Shown here: positions 1 to 12,436 of the stretch, piece by piece
Layout of the letters: each line of letters opens with the position of its first letter
How positions within the stretch are numbered: the first letter of the stretch is position 1
NCBI GenBank assembly: GCA_027924585.1
Contig: BSBM01000001.1
Coordinates: 54,304,501-54,368,500, forward strand
Direction: 5' to 3'
Source of the DNA: Larix kaempferi
Lineage: Eukaryota; Streptophyta; Pinopsida; Pinales; Pinaceae
Length of the DNA: 64,000 bases
The notes under the pieces: model-generated
Databases searched by the model: none
Told to the model about the DNA's origin: nothing
Seen by the model: only the letters and a program-made list of their open reading frames with translations
Translations under genes and position numbers: made by a program

Positions 1-2
1 CA

Positions 3-392
3 CCGACAAAAGTAGTCGAAGAAACCGATGAAGAGAAAGACAAAGGAGCCGATGAAGTTCAGAGTACACCAGGAGAAAAGAGAAAGGAGCCAGAAAGATC
101 AGTGCCAAATAAAGTGCAGAAAAAGAAGCAGAAAGCAACAAAGCTACCATTTGAAGCGCAATTACATGATGATGATTATGAGATCATCGCGGGAAGGGTC
201 AGCGCATTTCTGGAAGACCCACTCGCCCTAAAAGACACCAAAAATGAGGAGATTCAAGCGAGTCTAAAGCAAAATCTCACAACCCGGCAAGGCATAGCAG
301 CGGAGATGGAACAAGTCCAGAAAGACTTGGTTCTTTACCACATGTTGCCAGAACCACACGTTGCCAAAAATTTCACACCACAACGGAATTAA
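3..392 (+). CDS. C-terminal part of a charged accessory ORF (cut by window edge)
   Basis: The frame is open from the left edge to a TAA at 390-392, about 129 residues, so the N-terminus lies outside the window. The first half is dominated by Lys and Glu (runs such as QKKKQK), and the rest is predicted helical, with acidic and hydrophobic residues in coiled-coil-like spacing. No catalytic motif or known family was recognised. A solo LTR begins 38 bases after the stop. The composition resembles the C-terminal halves of the accessory ORFs at 22346-23869 and 53038-53733, so I infer an LTR-element accessory ORF rather than a host gene. A lysine-rich nuclear host protein cannot be excluded. Confidence 0.4.
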   Translation, partial: PTKVVEETDEEKDKGADEVQSTPGEKRKEPERSVPNKVQKKKQKATKLPFEAQLHDDDYEIIAGRVSAFLEDPLALKDTKNEEIQASLKQNLTTRQGIAAEMEQVQKDLVLYHMLPEPHVAKNFTPQRN

Positions 393-429
393 ACAAATAG
401 CACACCATAGACCTCAAATAAACTAACAT

Positions 430-1644
430 TGTAATGTACTCGGTAGCCTCATTCGTCCATGGAGACCACATGGCACTCAATTTCCATAATTGATTATATA
501 ATTTCTAACCAATTCCATTTTTATCCAATTTAATTCAATTTAACAACAGAGAATAAAATGAAATGGTGGCCCAAATTAATTCATGAGTGAATTACAATCT
601 ACAGGAAACACAAACATGGATTCACATGCCATTCCAAGCAAATTACATGCATTTCAACGTTTATAAATAGTAAATTAAATAACATTGAAATACAGAATTA
701 AATCATGGCATTCATAGTCGTATATATTCTTATATTTTAAATCAAATTTCTCCAACTGGTTGCATGTGAAAGATGGTCCTCCTAACCATAGACTCTGTCA
801 AGCCAAGTCTCACTTTGACAGGCCACCCCCAAGTTGGGGCTATCAATCCACAAGAACAAAGATTTATCAATCCCAATTACTCAGTTAAATCACTCATGCA
901 ACCCATTGGTACCTAAATCCCCTTCGCAATTGTCCCAATCCTCAATTCTCCTTCCCCATAAACTTGCACAACGCCAGGAAAAATCTCCCTTCTCTGAGTT
1001 AACAATCCCTCAGGTAGCCTCCAATTCCTTTCTAGCGCTCCAGAACAGGCTATACATGAAGTCTCTAAATTTCTAGGGCACAATTAGCTGTAGACGAGGT
1101 TTCTCTCACACCAATCTACCTAGGTTAATGGCATGTTAAATTCATGTTCAACAGTGACATCTTCATTCTCCGTGATAGTATCCATCTATGGCTTCCAAAG
1201 GTGATGGTTAAGGAGTGAAATTCGAAATGGTAGATGAATAATGAAGAAAAAAATCCCTATCTACCTTGAAAACTACCTTTTATACTCATATTTCAGACTG
1301 CCATGTGGCACCTCCACATGGAACCACTTTTCCCCTCTTAATCTTATCTTAGGATAATTAAGTAAAGCTTAATCAAAGCAAGGATCTTAATCATGGTTTA
1401 ATAACTTGGTGTAAATGGGTAAGGAGATAAACTAAGGCACACTATCACTTCCCCACTTGTGGATTCATAGCCCCCCATCTCTTCTTCGTCCTTCTTCCCA
1501 TGTATCCATTTAGAGATTTTATATTAATATAAAAAATATGCATATTTACATAGTCTTGGTCATCCCGACCATTTGTTTCCGGCTTTTATCCTTTTACATA
1601 AATATTTACAAATTTACATTACAGGATCAAACTGGGATATTACA
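430..1644 (-). mobile_element. Solo LTR, Ty3/gypsy-like, 1215 bp
   Basis: On + the block starts TGTAATGTAC and ends GATATTACA, giving perfect TGTAAT/ATTACA ends. Flanks are AACAT (425-429) and AGCAT (1645-1649), a five-base target duplication with one mismatch. On the - strand a TATAAAAGG box lies at 1276-1284, inside the LTR. No primer site, polypurine tract or internal gene adjoins it, so it is read as a solo LTR left by LTR-LTR recombination. A diverged relative in the opposite orientation starts at 29011. Orientation is taken from the TATA box and from alignment with that relative. Confidence 0.65.
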
Positions 1645-1649
1645 AGCAT

Positions 1650-4600
1650 GAAAGGAAAAGTAGTCAGCTTAAAGTTACTATGGCTTGTTAATTTTCTCTA
1701 CTCATGTTGGTGATAGCCTCTTTAGCAGTTCCCTTTTGTATTTAAATGCCTGTATATATTATATTATACTTCAGATAAGATGTGAAACATTGTTGAGTGA
1801 TACCATTACCAAAAAGAGAATGCATGCCTTCAAAACAATCTTAGTACTTGCAATCCAAACCCTGCTTCAAAACTTTACATCTATACTATCTCAACTACAT
1901 GGTACATTGTCTCTGACATTGACCTCACCACAAACAATATTGTCATAAGAAGATTGAAGTTGAGATTTTATGATATCACTGTTCACATACTGGATTAGAT
2001 CAAAAGTAATACTTAGGAATGATGTCTATTTTAACTCAAACAAGTTACATACTCTTGGTAAGCACTTCTAGTGATTTTTCCCAATGAACTACTTTTGATA
2101 TCTAAAACAACTTTTCATCTTATCTGCAAAAGAATAAAGATAATGCTCACCAAAATAATGGCAAGACATAAGGAAGACACAAAAAAATGAAGACACCAAT
2201 GAAGTTCTCGTTGGTGTTGTCATTGTGTTTGGTGTGACAGTCCTTGAGTAATAGTAAAGTAGTTTCTATTGAAAGCTATGGCCCTTTATATCCTGTAGGT
2301 AATCACCTAAGTCACACTAGAAAAATGATAGCACGACTTGTAGTTGTGGTTGCATAGCCTAGGTCATAGTATTGAACCAAAAGAGAGGCACAAACAAAGA
2401 GAGAGAGGTTGTGGCTCCAAGTAGCAACTCCAAATTGTAGACCGTAGCACCAGGTTTTGCCTCCACAGAGAAGAATGTAGAGTTAAAAAAAAAGGTAATT
2501 TAAAGATACAACCAACAAAGCACACAAAACCCCCCACAATACAATAATTAATAATCCTCAACTTTCAATTGGTTCCCCATACATTGATTCCTCTTCCTCC
2601 GTTGCAAACATAGGGAAAATCATCCATCCAATTACAAATAGCTCTTCATGAAGCCAATATGCCTCGCTTCCATTAAATCCAATACTCTCTTAAATGATGG
2701 AGGAGATGCAATAGATGTAAATATATAGCACATAGAACTATAGTATCAAAACTTCACAATCTTCAATTAGAGAGATAGTTCACAGTCTGAGATCCTTCAC
2801 CGGTGAAGTGGTATCGTGTGCATGAGGTCTCACTCACATCCACAATAGCCGATTCTTTAACAAAAGCATAGTTTTTAACATCCAAAACACAGTCTTTCAC
2901 AAGCAAGAAATGAAGGTATAAATGATTGAACAAACAAACCACCAGCAACTGAGTCTACATGCTCATGAATCCCACGCACAGGTTCATATATGGTCTTAAT
3001 TTTGGCCACAAGGAAATGATCATGCAGCAGTGAAACTGAAAGGAAATAGGTCACACTCAGTTTTGTATACCGACGGGCAAGTGAAATGTCAAACTTCAGA
3101 TACCCTCCCTCTAATTCTCATTCAAATAGAAACGCTTTGTGCTTGCAATAGGAAAGTCAAAGCACACACATGACAATGAAAACAATCACATAGAGATTGG
3201 AAGTGATAATACATAGACCAGACAGGTAATACGAGAGATTTATCTAAATATTCATGGAGAGGTAGAACGGCCATACAAGTACCAATATGACCAAATATCC
3301 ACCTGCAAACAGATGTGAAACCAATTACTAGAGAATCGGATTTACTCTTTTGTATGTTTGAGATAAAAATGCAGGAGAATTGGGAGCGGGAAAAGAGGTA
3401 TCTTCTTAGTGAGAAGGTGTCATGTCCCCAATTTATGCATATTTTTTTTAAATGAAAGAATGATAATTAAGGATCAAGGATAAAGATATTTGTATTTCCT
3501 CAATGATATTTTTATCATCAACTATGGAAGGATTCAATTCCGGCACAGTGAACATTGTTTACTTAGCTCTGAGCTAACAAATCTACTATTTTGTTTATGC
3601 AGGTTGTAGACATATACATTCCATAAATACTTGATCTCTCAAGCTACTAGGTTACCCACTCCAATGTGATAATTTTTTTTATATGTATAAACTTTACATC
3701 TTAATAGTCCAAAGGTTCAAAATAATCATATATTCTATTATCAATCTTGTTATTGTTTATAGTTACAAAACCTAACGAGAGTCTTGTGTTGCAACAGTTC
3801 CTTCGATTTTTCAAGAGATTCAATGGTTTGTTGTATAAATCCTACCCCAAGGAAAAAAGTGTTTCTTTGAAGTAAAGGTTATTAAACCAAATCTTTGTGT
3901 GGATAAATCACAAATCCTTGTTTAGTTTAGCACGGATTCTTATCTTTTTAAAGTTTACATCGTAGACATGTATCTATCATCCATACCTTTGATTCTAGAT
4001 ATAAAGTTATGCTGGATATCCATAATTTGTATGGTTTAAGGTACAAGTATTTAGTTCTCGGCACAGATAATGATGAAATGTGTGAAACAATGGATGCCAT
4101 GTTTTACTTTTTGTCGGAGCTATTTAATTCTTGTACTGGCATCAATTTTTCTTTATATTGGGATGTTTCTAGGATTCATAGCTCATTAGTTGTTATTCTA
4201 GCATTTGGAGGGCTCTTCCCTGTCCAAGCTTTGCTTGAGTGAACATTGGCAGGGTTCTTGTTCCTTTTGAATGAATATTACCTGTTTGCAACATAGATTT
4301 ACTGTTTTCTTTATTGTGCTTCGACTCAACTCATTGTTGGGCTCATTCATCTTTCAATATTGGCCCGAAATCTTCATTGGCAGGTTTATGGGTAAGAATA
4401 TGTCAATGTGAAGCTTTTGATACAATAATTTTCCATTATTTTTATACTATTTAGAGCATATTGTTTATTAACCCAAGTCCCTTTGTATTGTAGATGCAAA
4501 TAAAAAATAGAGCTCGGGTTCGATTTATACATTTTCTAAATTGGGCTCCTCCTGGTAAGCAATGTTTCTCTATTTTGGCTTGAACTCTTCCTGGGTTGGT

Positions 4601-7080
4601 GGTTTGTATCTCGGCGTGGATGAGGTGGTCTTATATATTTGTTCTAAATTGTATATTCTCATTCATACGGTGAGAATCTTCCCAGTTCTTCCCATTTCGA
4701 TAAGGGTTTAGGATTTTTCGAACAGACTTGGGTTCAGTATTTCGAGGTTTTTGTGTGAAAAATATATTTCATAGGGTTCATATTTTGTCCTTTCGGACTT
4801 TAATTAAACCATAAGTGTTATAAAGAGGATGGTCGTGACGCCACCAACCGGTTTTCCCAACAATTATTTTTGTACAGTTAAACTTTAACCAAATCCTATG
4901 TTTGCCTTCTTGTTCATGCATGTAATTAATAGTATTTTCATTAATTATTACAAGCATTCTCCTAGGGGATTCGACCCCAAGGTCTCCAGCATAATTTTGT
5001 TTTGATATTATAGTATAAATCTAAATTATCTGTTTAGTAGATTCGATCAGAGTATAAGAAGGTTTCCTCTATGTGTGCGGAAATTCTTCTAACTCTTAAT
5101 TATGCCATGTAAAATATTTATATGGATGGCCATGATGCCATTTCTGGTGTTCGATATTCTGAAAGCACATATAGATCTTGATTACATGTATTTTGTTCTC
5201 CATGTTGATGGCACTGCAAAGTTGTTTGTTAGTATATCCTAGCGGGTTTAATACGAAGTTATCTTGCTGATCGTTTTTTGTTATTTCTATTACAACAATG
5301 AATCTTATAAATCTTCAATATTGTTTTTGTATGATTTCCTTTGAGACATTTGTATGAATGGATAACCTTTTAAGAGGCTCGAATTCTAAATTTGTGTCTC
5401 TCTTATTATCCAAGTAATGTTGAAATTTAAAACTCCATATAGAACAGTAATAAAATTAGAATGTTTGTCTTTTCATATATGTATATATTTTGTATCGAGA
5501 AAATGACTATAGAGGCTTACCTTTGTTTTATCAGAATCCTTTGTGCCCAGTATTTCCTGCACAATTCTTGCATCACATGTTTATGATGCAGTGAAATTTA
5601 ATTCTAGAATGAGTTAATTTTTCGTTGGAATGTCATCAAAAATCTGTGATAGGCCTTGTAAGAGTGTCGGTTGTGAATTGGACGGTTATTGATTTTCCAT
5701 AAAATCTTAAGGAACTACTTAACTGTTTCATGCTAAAAATATCTAGTGTTAATATATAGGTAAATTTAAGAAGTCTCGAACCTTGAGATAGTTTTACTTC
5801 GGTCTGTGTTATTTGTAAATAATGGTAAACATTGGTATTAATACATTTCATATATTTTAGAGTAATTATAATACTGAGCTATTATTTTATTATTTTAAAT
5901 TTGTATTTTAAGTAATTTCCTTTTTCCCTAACTTTGGACTAAGGACCCTCTGTTCGAGGAACTCATTGGTTCCTTCTTCCATAGTTAGTTTTATGGGAAT
6001 TTTCTTCCTAAGGGTCTAATATCCCTTATTTATTTTAATTAATAAATTAGTGAAAACTAAATAAATTCATAAAGGAAAAACTAAGCTTTTACCCCTGCAA
6101 GATCATTCAAGGTTTTAGGTAAAATGAATAATGTTTAATAAAATCGAACTATACTTGAATATCATTTTCATGCATAGAATATTTTTAAAACCCTAAGTGT
6201 ATTAATCATCGATTCAGACTAAATGTACAAATTACTCTTCTATTAGACTTTGGAAAGAATAAATCTATCAAGTGTAATTTTTCAGAATTTATAGTAGCTT
6301 TTCTACACTTTAAAACAATATTGATTTTCATATAAACGATTTAATAGGAAGCCATAACATGAATTATTTTCAGAAATCGAAATTTAAATTTAAAAGAAAG
6401 AGTAAAAAGAACTTATTAGCCTTAGCAGTCTAACTAAATTTGGAACTTCCACGTTCCTCCCAACCTTTCATTCCTGAGCAAAATTATAACTTTGACTTAG
6501 CCAATCACCCCCGAGGCAGACCAAGCACACTAATATGGAATAAATAGGGAATTTGTTCACTATCTCTTGTTTAATCTATTGCAGAGTACCCACAAGGCTT
6601 TTTACTAGCTCTGTTTAAAACCTTATATAAACCCCTTAAATAAATCTCAGTCCTTCTTGGACTACCATATTCCTTTCATGGTCAACGAGTGTTCTAGGAT
6701 TTACAACTGAACCTTCTAGTGGTATACAAACCAATACCCCTTGTATTGTCTAATTCTACAAATTCTTTTGTGGAGATGGATCTATTCGTATTTCAGGATT
6801 TCATCCCTCTTTTCTTTTAGGAAAAAGGTACCTCTTATTTATTTCATTATCCCCTTTTATATCTTTCTTCATTCTACAAGTAGTTAGGGTTCTTTTCCAG
6901 TTTCTTTTAATTTATTAATTAATCTTTTCTTCATTCTATATCTTTATTATTTTCATTTATTATATTTAAATGGATCAGTCCCTCCCTAGTGTGCTTGGTC
7001 CCTCTTAAGTGGTTGTTCCCAACTCAGTTAGACATACTAAGTAGATAAGATAGCTAGAACACATTTATTATTATTTTTCT
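1650..7080. other. AT-rich stretch without recognisable genes
   Basis: About 5.4 kb of AT-rich sequence with stops in all frames. The longest ORFs (for example 4009-4242 on +) are under 80 codons with no recognisable motif. An LTR-like start, TGTCATGTCCCC, occurs at 3418 on + but no matching end was found. A 14-base inverted pair, GACCAAGCACACTA at 6526-6539 and its complement at 6988-7001, brackets about 450 bases and could mark a decayed transposon. Nothing else can be supported. Confidence 0.4.
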
Positions 7081-7081
7081 T

Positions 7082-7292
7082 GATGCTTTAGAGTCTTTCC
7101 AACTCAACGTCAAATCCAAACTTAAACATTTAAGTTCACATGTTTGATTCTCCAGACCCTCCAAGCTCAACATCAAGTCTAGAAACATATCAAAATCAAT
7201 TGATGCTCCATATCCTCCTAGCTCAACATCAAGTTTAAAACATATCAAATGTATTTGATGCTCCAGAGCATCCTAGCTCAACATCAAGTCTT
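7082..7292. repeat. Minisatellite, about four 55-64 bp units
   Basis: Four diverged units begin GATGCTTTAGAG, GATTCTCCAGAC, GATGCTCCATAT and GATGCTCCAGAG at 7082, 7146, 7202 and 7257. Each carries the core CTCAACATCAAGT or a near variant. Periods are 64, 56 and 55 bases. The small - strand ORF here merely reads through the repeat. Confidence 0.7.
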
Positions 7293-9150
7293 AGGAAAAA
7301 ATAAATACTTAAATCTTTACACATTTTCAAGGGGTGTTCAAACTGGGGATATTATAGAAGGTATGAAGGAAACAAAGGGAAAATACCAGTCTCACATTGA
7401 GAGGAGAACAACCTCATGCAGATAAGAAAAAAATATCCCAATACACAGAGGGTAGACTTGGCAGAGGAGAGACGAGAATAATGCTGGAAGAGCATACTAG
7501 CCGGAGTAGGGAGTAGAACTGGAAGATATGAGCATGAAGACTCATAGGCATGATTCTAAGTGCAGGCCATATGGCCCAAAATATCTTTGATGCCAATGTT
7601 GGAACACCCAAAGTAAAGAATAATAATGAATGCTCAATTTACATTAACAATGATACACATATAAGTACACTGTAAGGTGATTCCTGGTTTCATCTTCCAA
7701 GCTATCCCTTGGATTCCTCATGACTGTTTGTCTTTCTTCAATATTACCTAACCTAAAGGATTATGTTTCCAACATAATAATCAAACATATGTATTCACTA
7801 TAAATAACATCCATAATTTATTTTATTATCATTAGACCATTTTAAACATATTCTACAATTAAACATTAACTTGAACTTAATTTCATTTCTTTATTCTTTT
7901 AAACAAGAGTACAAGTACCAAGAACTTATCTTATTCATGACTCGTCTTGGGCCTCAGAAAGATCACTACAGAAGATCTTCTAATGCAATGTCTTATTAGA
8001 TAAGAATAAAACTATACTAAGTCACCATCTCTAAGGTTCCCTCTTATCACTAGCTTATCTTCTGAGATTATTTTTCCTACCACCCAAGACAATAGCCTTT
8101 CTTCCGATAAATAATAAATGAAAGGTTTTATAATGAAAAGTAACAATCCTTTCTCATTACTCCTCATTATTTACATAATTACAAAATAGTTGTACTTTTA
8201 ACCCTTTTTTATATATAATCATTAATTCCAAGAACTATTCTTTTATTTCTTTCATAGGAAAATTGGTATGTAATAGTCTCCCCTCCTTTAATTGCTGATG
8301 TCCTCACTAGCCTTGACCCCATTCGCATAAAAAATTCAATATGATATATCTTTTCAAAAATTAAATATCTTGTAAAATATTCAAACCTCTTATTTTTTCT
8401 CAAATGTTAAAACATCACCACGAAATTCGATAGATCAACAAACATTAATAAATTAGTATTTGATTTAACAAAATCCAATAATAACATAATGTTAATAAAT
8501 TATATTCCAAAAATAAATGTTGAGTCATATTGGTCACTATATGTCTATAGTATTAACAACTTAATGTCTCCAACTTTGAAATTAAAAGAGATTACTTCAA
8601 TATAATTTCCCTTTATGAGTTTTGGAATTTATATACTTTAAAATCTTGGTAAGTGTACATTTCACACAAATTTGATATCATAATTTACCACAATAAGGCT
8701 TACTTCACTAGATGTACCTAGTTCATATCACACAACATGTATTAAGAAAATAATAAATGCCCTATGAATTTCATAAATCATACCACTTGAAGAATTTATT
8801 AATAATTATTTGCATAAGTATATAGACCAGTCTCATTAGAAAATAATCATACCACCATTTACCATAATCTATCATCTATCTAGATCCATTCCCTTTTAGG
8901 ATCAAAGCATAACCACAACAAATATGTTTCTCAAGTGGACTCAACAATTAATAACAACATAATAATGTGATTCATGCCTTGATTTAAATGTATCTATCAC
9001 CACGAAACTACCTTAATGAAATGCATAAAACCATAGATGAAAATAACCATTAATTATTACAAAACAAACATCCACATAAGAATTAAATAACTAGTACCAG
9101 GAGGATACCTTTTTTTAACATCCATTTTCATTTAAATTCTATAATACTAC
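7293..9150. other. AT-rich stretch without recognisable genes
   Basis: AT-rich sequence with frequent stops on both strands. ORFs at 7414-7611 and 8209-8403 on - are short and show no family motif or plausible codon pattern. No repeat boundary or element terminus was found. Confidence 0.4.
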
Positions 9151-9151
9151 A

Positions 9152-9430
9152 TTACAAGTTCATACACACCTGGGCATGGGTCTTTAAATCCTCAACACGA
9201 GTGTCCAAACATATCAGGTCTTGGGTAGTTTGCCTTCCTTCCTCCAGAGCAGCTCGAGCAACCTCATATGTGCATCGCACCATCTTCCTAGCATCCGACA
9301 TTATATTTTTTATATCCTAGACCTCGCCCAAAACCTTCTCCAAATCCTTGCTCATGGTTGCAGAGCTCCTCTGCATTGTCCGCTCGTTTCCTTCACGAAT
9401 TACAACTCCAGACACGGAAAGTTGCTCTCT
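9152..9430 (-). pseudogene. Coiled-coil coding remnant
   Basis: The - strand encodes about 80 residues of helical, charged sequence ending in a TAA at 9152-9154, with one in-frame TAG near the middle. The 3' end reads CAG then GTGTGTATG, which could be a splice donor, so this may be an exon end. No family was recognised. The style resembles the coiled-coil tails of accessory ORFs elsewhere in the window. It lies downstream, on the same strand, of the RNase H pseudogene at 9815-10150, but nothing shows they formed one gene. Confidence 0.3.
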
Positions 9431-9814
9431 GGAATGTGTGAAATAACCCAAGAATGTGCCGTATTTATGGGCTCGTTTGACATGGGGGGTGGGGAGTAAT
9501 GGCCCAGTCTTTTACTTGCTAGCCTAATAAAAGGATGGTGTGAGTGAAACATTCCCTGGGGATCTCGAAGGAGACGGCCATTGATGGCCCATTTATGGAA
9601 ATCGTCTTCCGCTTACCGACTGTCATGCTTAATGCAAGATCGAACATGCCCTCGTCGTAGCCTTGATAGAGTTTATGCATGCCACCCTTTTTCCCAAGGG
9701 GATAAGAAAAGGAGGGGTGGTCTAAAACAATCTTTAACAAGCTATCCATTTAAACAAAGATGAAGTATTGTTTTCTATTATTTCCCCTTGATGCAACCTG
9801 GATCCCTTGTTTTC

Positions 9815-10150
9815 CATAGCATCTGCTTCATAGTTGTTCTGACACTTGATGTGAAAGAGTTGTATCTTGTCAATTTTAGGGATGAAGGCAATAATTCTTT
9901 TCTGATGCCTACTCAGGCCATGATCTTTTTCAGCTTAGATTTGTCACATTTTCTGGATGACAATCTTTGAATCACCAAAGACTTGATAGGAGCTAAGTCC
10001 TAACTTGGCCAAAGTTTCGATGCCAAGCATTAAGGCTGCCCATTCAGCCTGATTGTTAGTTTTTTTTCCGAAGGCCCCAAACGTAAGAGAAGATTATATT
10101 TCCTCTGGGATCAAAGATGACTCCCCCCGCACCTGCCTCCCTTGATCTTA
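9815..10150 (-). pseudogene. RNase H (RVT_3-type) pseudogene fragment, LINE-derived
   Basis: Read on -, this stretch contains in order a GAGGVIFDPRGN-like first strand, TNNQAEW (catalytic Glu), a GDSK segment (catalytic Asp) and a C-terminal HIKCQNNYEADAMEN block, the usual end of plant LINE-type RNase H domains. In LINEs this domain follows the reverse transcriptase and removes RNA from the RNA:DNA hybrid. A frameshift in an A-run separates the first strand from TNNQAEW, and two stops follow the GDSK block. No reverse transcriptase was found upstream. A short ORF at 9519-9750 on the same strand may be a further decayed part. It is clearly non-functional. Confidence 0.65.
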
Positions 10151-10300
10151 AACCTGGATCTATTAAGCATTGAGAGAGATCCATTTTCTTGAGGTGTAAA
10201 CATTTTCTTAATGTGTAACAAATTTAAGATTAAAAAGAAATTATACATCAAGAAATTGGATCCATCTTGGTGCTTAATAGATCCGGGTTTAAGATGGATT
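10144..10300. repeat. Imperfect foldback, arms about 50 bp
   Basis: The arm at 10144-10198 (containing TTAAACCTGGATCTATTAAG) is matched in reverse complement by 10247-10300 (CTTAATAGATCCGGGTTTAA), with about 50 bases of loop. The left arm is the start of the RNase H remnant, so the right arm is an inverted duplication of coding sequence. Confidence 0.65.
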
Positions 10301-10305
10301 TATGC

Positions 10306-10712
10306 TAGTTAATGATTACAATGACTAAATATACTACCAATTGATGGACATTAGTGAATAAAAGCAATTCAATATACTACCAACTTGATAACAATCAATG
10401 ATTAAAACGATTAAATATAATACCAACTCACGGAAATTAGTTAATAAAAACAATTAAAGATAGTTACTACCAAATGATGACAATTGATGATTAAAATGAC
10501 TAAATATACTACCAACTAATGGAAATTAGTGAATAAAAATTATTGAATATACTACTAGTTGATGACAATTAATGATGAAAATGACTAAATATACTATCAA
10601 TTGATGAAAATCAATGACTACAATGACTAAATAAACTACCAGTTAACCACAATTAATGACTAATTAAACGACCAAATATACTAGTAGTTGATGAATTAGA
10701 ACAACCAATAAC
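10306..10712. repeat. Minisatellite with about 43-bp units in 86-90-bp pairs
   Basis: Roughly nine diverged units carry variants of ATGACTAAATATACTACCA followed by TGATGGAAATTAGTGA. Alternate units are more alike, giving a higher-order period of about 86-90 bases. The array lies just inside the CACTA-like end at 10852, where CACTA elements usually carry subterminal repeats. Confidence 0.7.
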
Positions 10713-10829
10713 TAGCTTTTTTTTAGCCATTAATTTAATTGTGTCATAAGGGACTAGCAATAAAACACCATTGGTTTCCTGACCAAAATTAGTCTTTTAT
10801 ATGTTGAATTTAGTGGTTTTTTAGTCATA

Positions 10830-10852
10830 AATTACCCATTTTTCTACTAGTG
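10830..10852 (-). mobile_element. CACTA-like terminal inverted repeat (one end)
   Basis: On the - strand the sequence starting at 10852 reads CACTAGTAGAAAAATGGG, resembling the CACTA termini of plant En/Spm-type DNA transposons (usually CACTACTAGAAAA or similar). The subterminal repeat array lies on the inner side, as expected. The partner terminus and a transposase were not found in the window, so only one end of a decayed or non-autonomous element is claimed. Confidence 0.45.
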
Positions 10853-10864
10853 GGTACATGATAA

Positions 10865-12056
10865 GGCCAACTAACTCCAATGGAAACTAGTGACCTCTTC
10901 TTAAAATCTCGTAAGACATAAAAGATAAAAATCTCTTTCCATTTAGTAGTGTAATTTCAACATCCCTTACATAAGACAAATTTAATGTTGGTTCAACAAA
11001 CACCTTCATGTCTTGATTCTTGCCCGTGATTTGTTAAAATGATCATTTAGAGCCATGTTGGCATGCAAAAAATGCTGGTAAGTGGAGCACTACGCTTTAC
11101 CAATAAGTGAAAGGGTCCTTCCACTATCTTCACAAAATTATTATTCGTTCCATATTTCAATTTCACCCCACTTTCTTAATAACAGATGATCGTTAACACT
11201 TTTGAAATTCAACAACTTACGCAGAGAGATGAGAATGATGGTGCACATGCAAAATTTCTAATCAAAGAACCTTTCATGGAAACTCGAACTTACTCTCTCA
11301 CCACATGAGAAATCCTCCTCTAAGGAGAACGTGGTCTAAGCATTTCTCACTACCAAAGCTAGGTACAAGTTCAATATCCAAGGTAACATTATTATCCATT
11401 TGTGTGTAAGTCAACGGAAAAGCCTTACACTATTAAGGGGAGATTACATTATTGTCCATTAGTCTCATAGTGAATGGAAAACCCTTACACTATTAAAGGT
11501 CCATGTCCTTGCAAAATAATTAGAGCTTTAAGAAGCGATAACTTAGAAAATAAATTCTATGGAAGCATTGATCGGAACACGGGACGGGTCATATGAATGG
11601 CGCATGCATTTGTGGTTGTGTCTTGTATGCACAATTCAATTTGAATAATTGAAGAGTTAGTAATACCACAACAAAGTTTGCAATCAAAATATACTTTAAT
11701 AAACTGAGATCACTTTTTACAAAGTTTCCAATAAAAAAATAGCTTAATAACCTAATACCACTTTTTAACGTGTTATGAAGTATTATGAAATATAGCTTAA
11801 TAACCTAATTATAAGGGGAAAAGTAGATATAGTGAGGGGCTTTAGATGGACAGTTGCATTGATTTAACTAGGAGGGCCGCATCCTCTAAAGTTTACCAAG
11901 TTCTAGTTTGTGTGGTCCACCGTAACAATTCCTCTCTATTATTTGCTAGTGTTCATGGTGCCGTGCAACATATACAATGAACGTGACTTCCTCTGTAGTA
12001 TTGCCTAGTGTTCATGGTGCCGTGCAGCATACACAATGAACAAATTCTCTATGTGC
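10865..12056. repeat. Dispersed repeat R1, copy 1
   Basis: This block aligns along most of its length, in the same orientation, with 30260-31640. Shared anchors include GGTTCAACAAAC, TGATTTGTTAAAAT, ATTGATTTAACTAGGAGGGC and a duplicated TTCATGGTGCCGTGCA motif at the right end. Both copies carry, near the left end on -, the same coding-like segment (VFVEPTL here, EFVEPTL in copy 2), here with stops. The shared order of coding end plus long upstream sequence suggests a duplicated or transposon-carried gene fragment. No termini or target duplications were seen, so the class is unknown. Confidence 0.6.
11951..12041. repeat. Paired 32-33 bp motif in R1 copy 1
   Basis: Two copies of GTTCATGGTGCCGTGCA followed by CATA(T/C)ACAATGAAC lie at 11951-11982 and 12009-12041. 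Each has GTTCAT/ATGAAC ends and can fold. The same pair recurs in R1 copy 2 at 31541-31572 and 31600-31629. Confidence 0.65.
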
Positions 12057-12192
12057 ATGCTAATGTTCCCCATCTTTTCCCTTTACCTTGAGTTTGGGGG
12101 GCGGTGCCTAGGTATATTAATAATGGTTGATTGTTTTGTATCCTATTTATGCCACGTGAGTCACAAATTAATGCAATTGCCATAAATCTAAG

Positions 12193-12436
12193 TGGTTAAA
12201 TGCTATGGGTTATATGAATGATTTTTTTTTCTTCCCATGGGAGTAACAACCTTTCAAGGGTATATCAAGCAGTTCACAAGCCATATATATCAGTAACTTG
12301 TGGTTCAGCAGCGGTCAAAACGTATCGAAGTCCAACGGGGTGAGCCTCTATCCCAAAGGTCACCCATCCTTCGAGCCTTGTCACATGAATGATTTTATAA
12401 ATACATTATGGTTAAATGCTATGGGTTATATGAATG
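12193..12436 (-). mobile_element. SINE-like retroposon (12221-12408) with 28-bp target duplication
   Basis: A perfect 28-base direct repeat starting TGGTTAAATGCTATGGG occurs at 12193-12220 and 12409-12436. The 188 bases between begin on + with A then nine T; on - the insert therefore ends in A9 directly against the repeat. This is the signature of target-primed retroposition. Length and absence of ORFs fit a SINE. CTTCGATAC resembles a pol III B box weakly; a convincing A box was not seen, so the source RNA is undetermined. Confidence 0.7.

Noticed and set aside
3418-4500. LTR-like start TGTCATGTCCCC
   Set aside because: No matching end, partner, PBS or target duplication could be found.
6526-7001. 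14-base inverted pair as transposon ends
   Set aside because: No target duplication and no terminal motif of a known family; could be chance in 450 bases.
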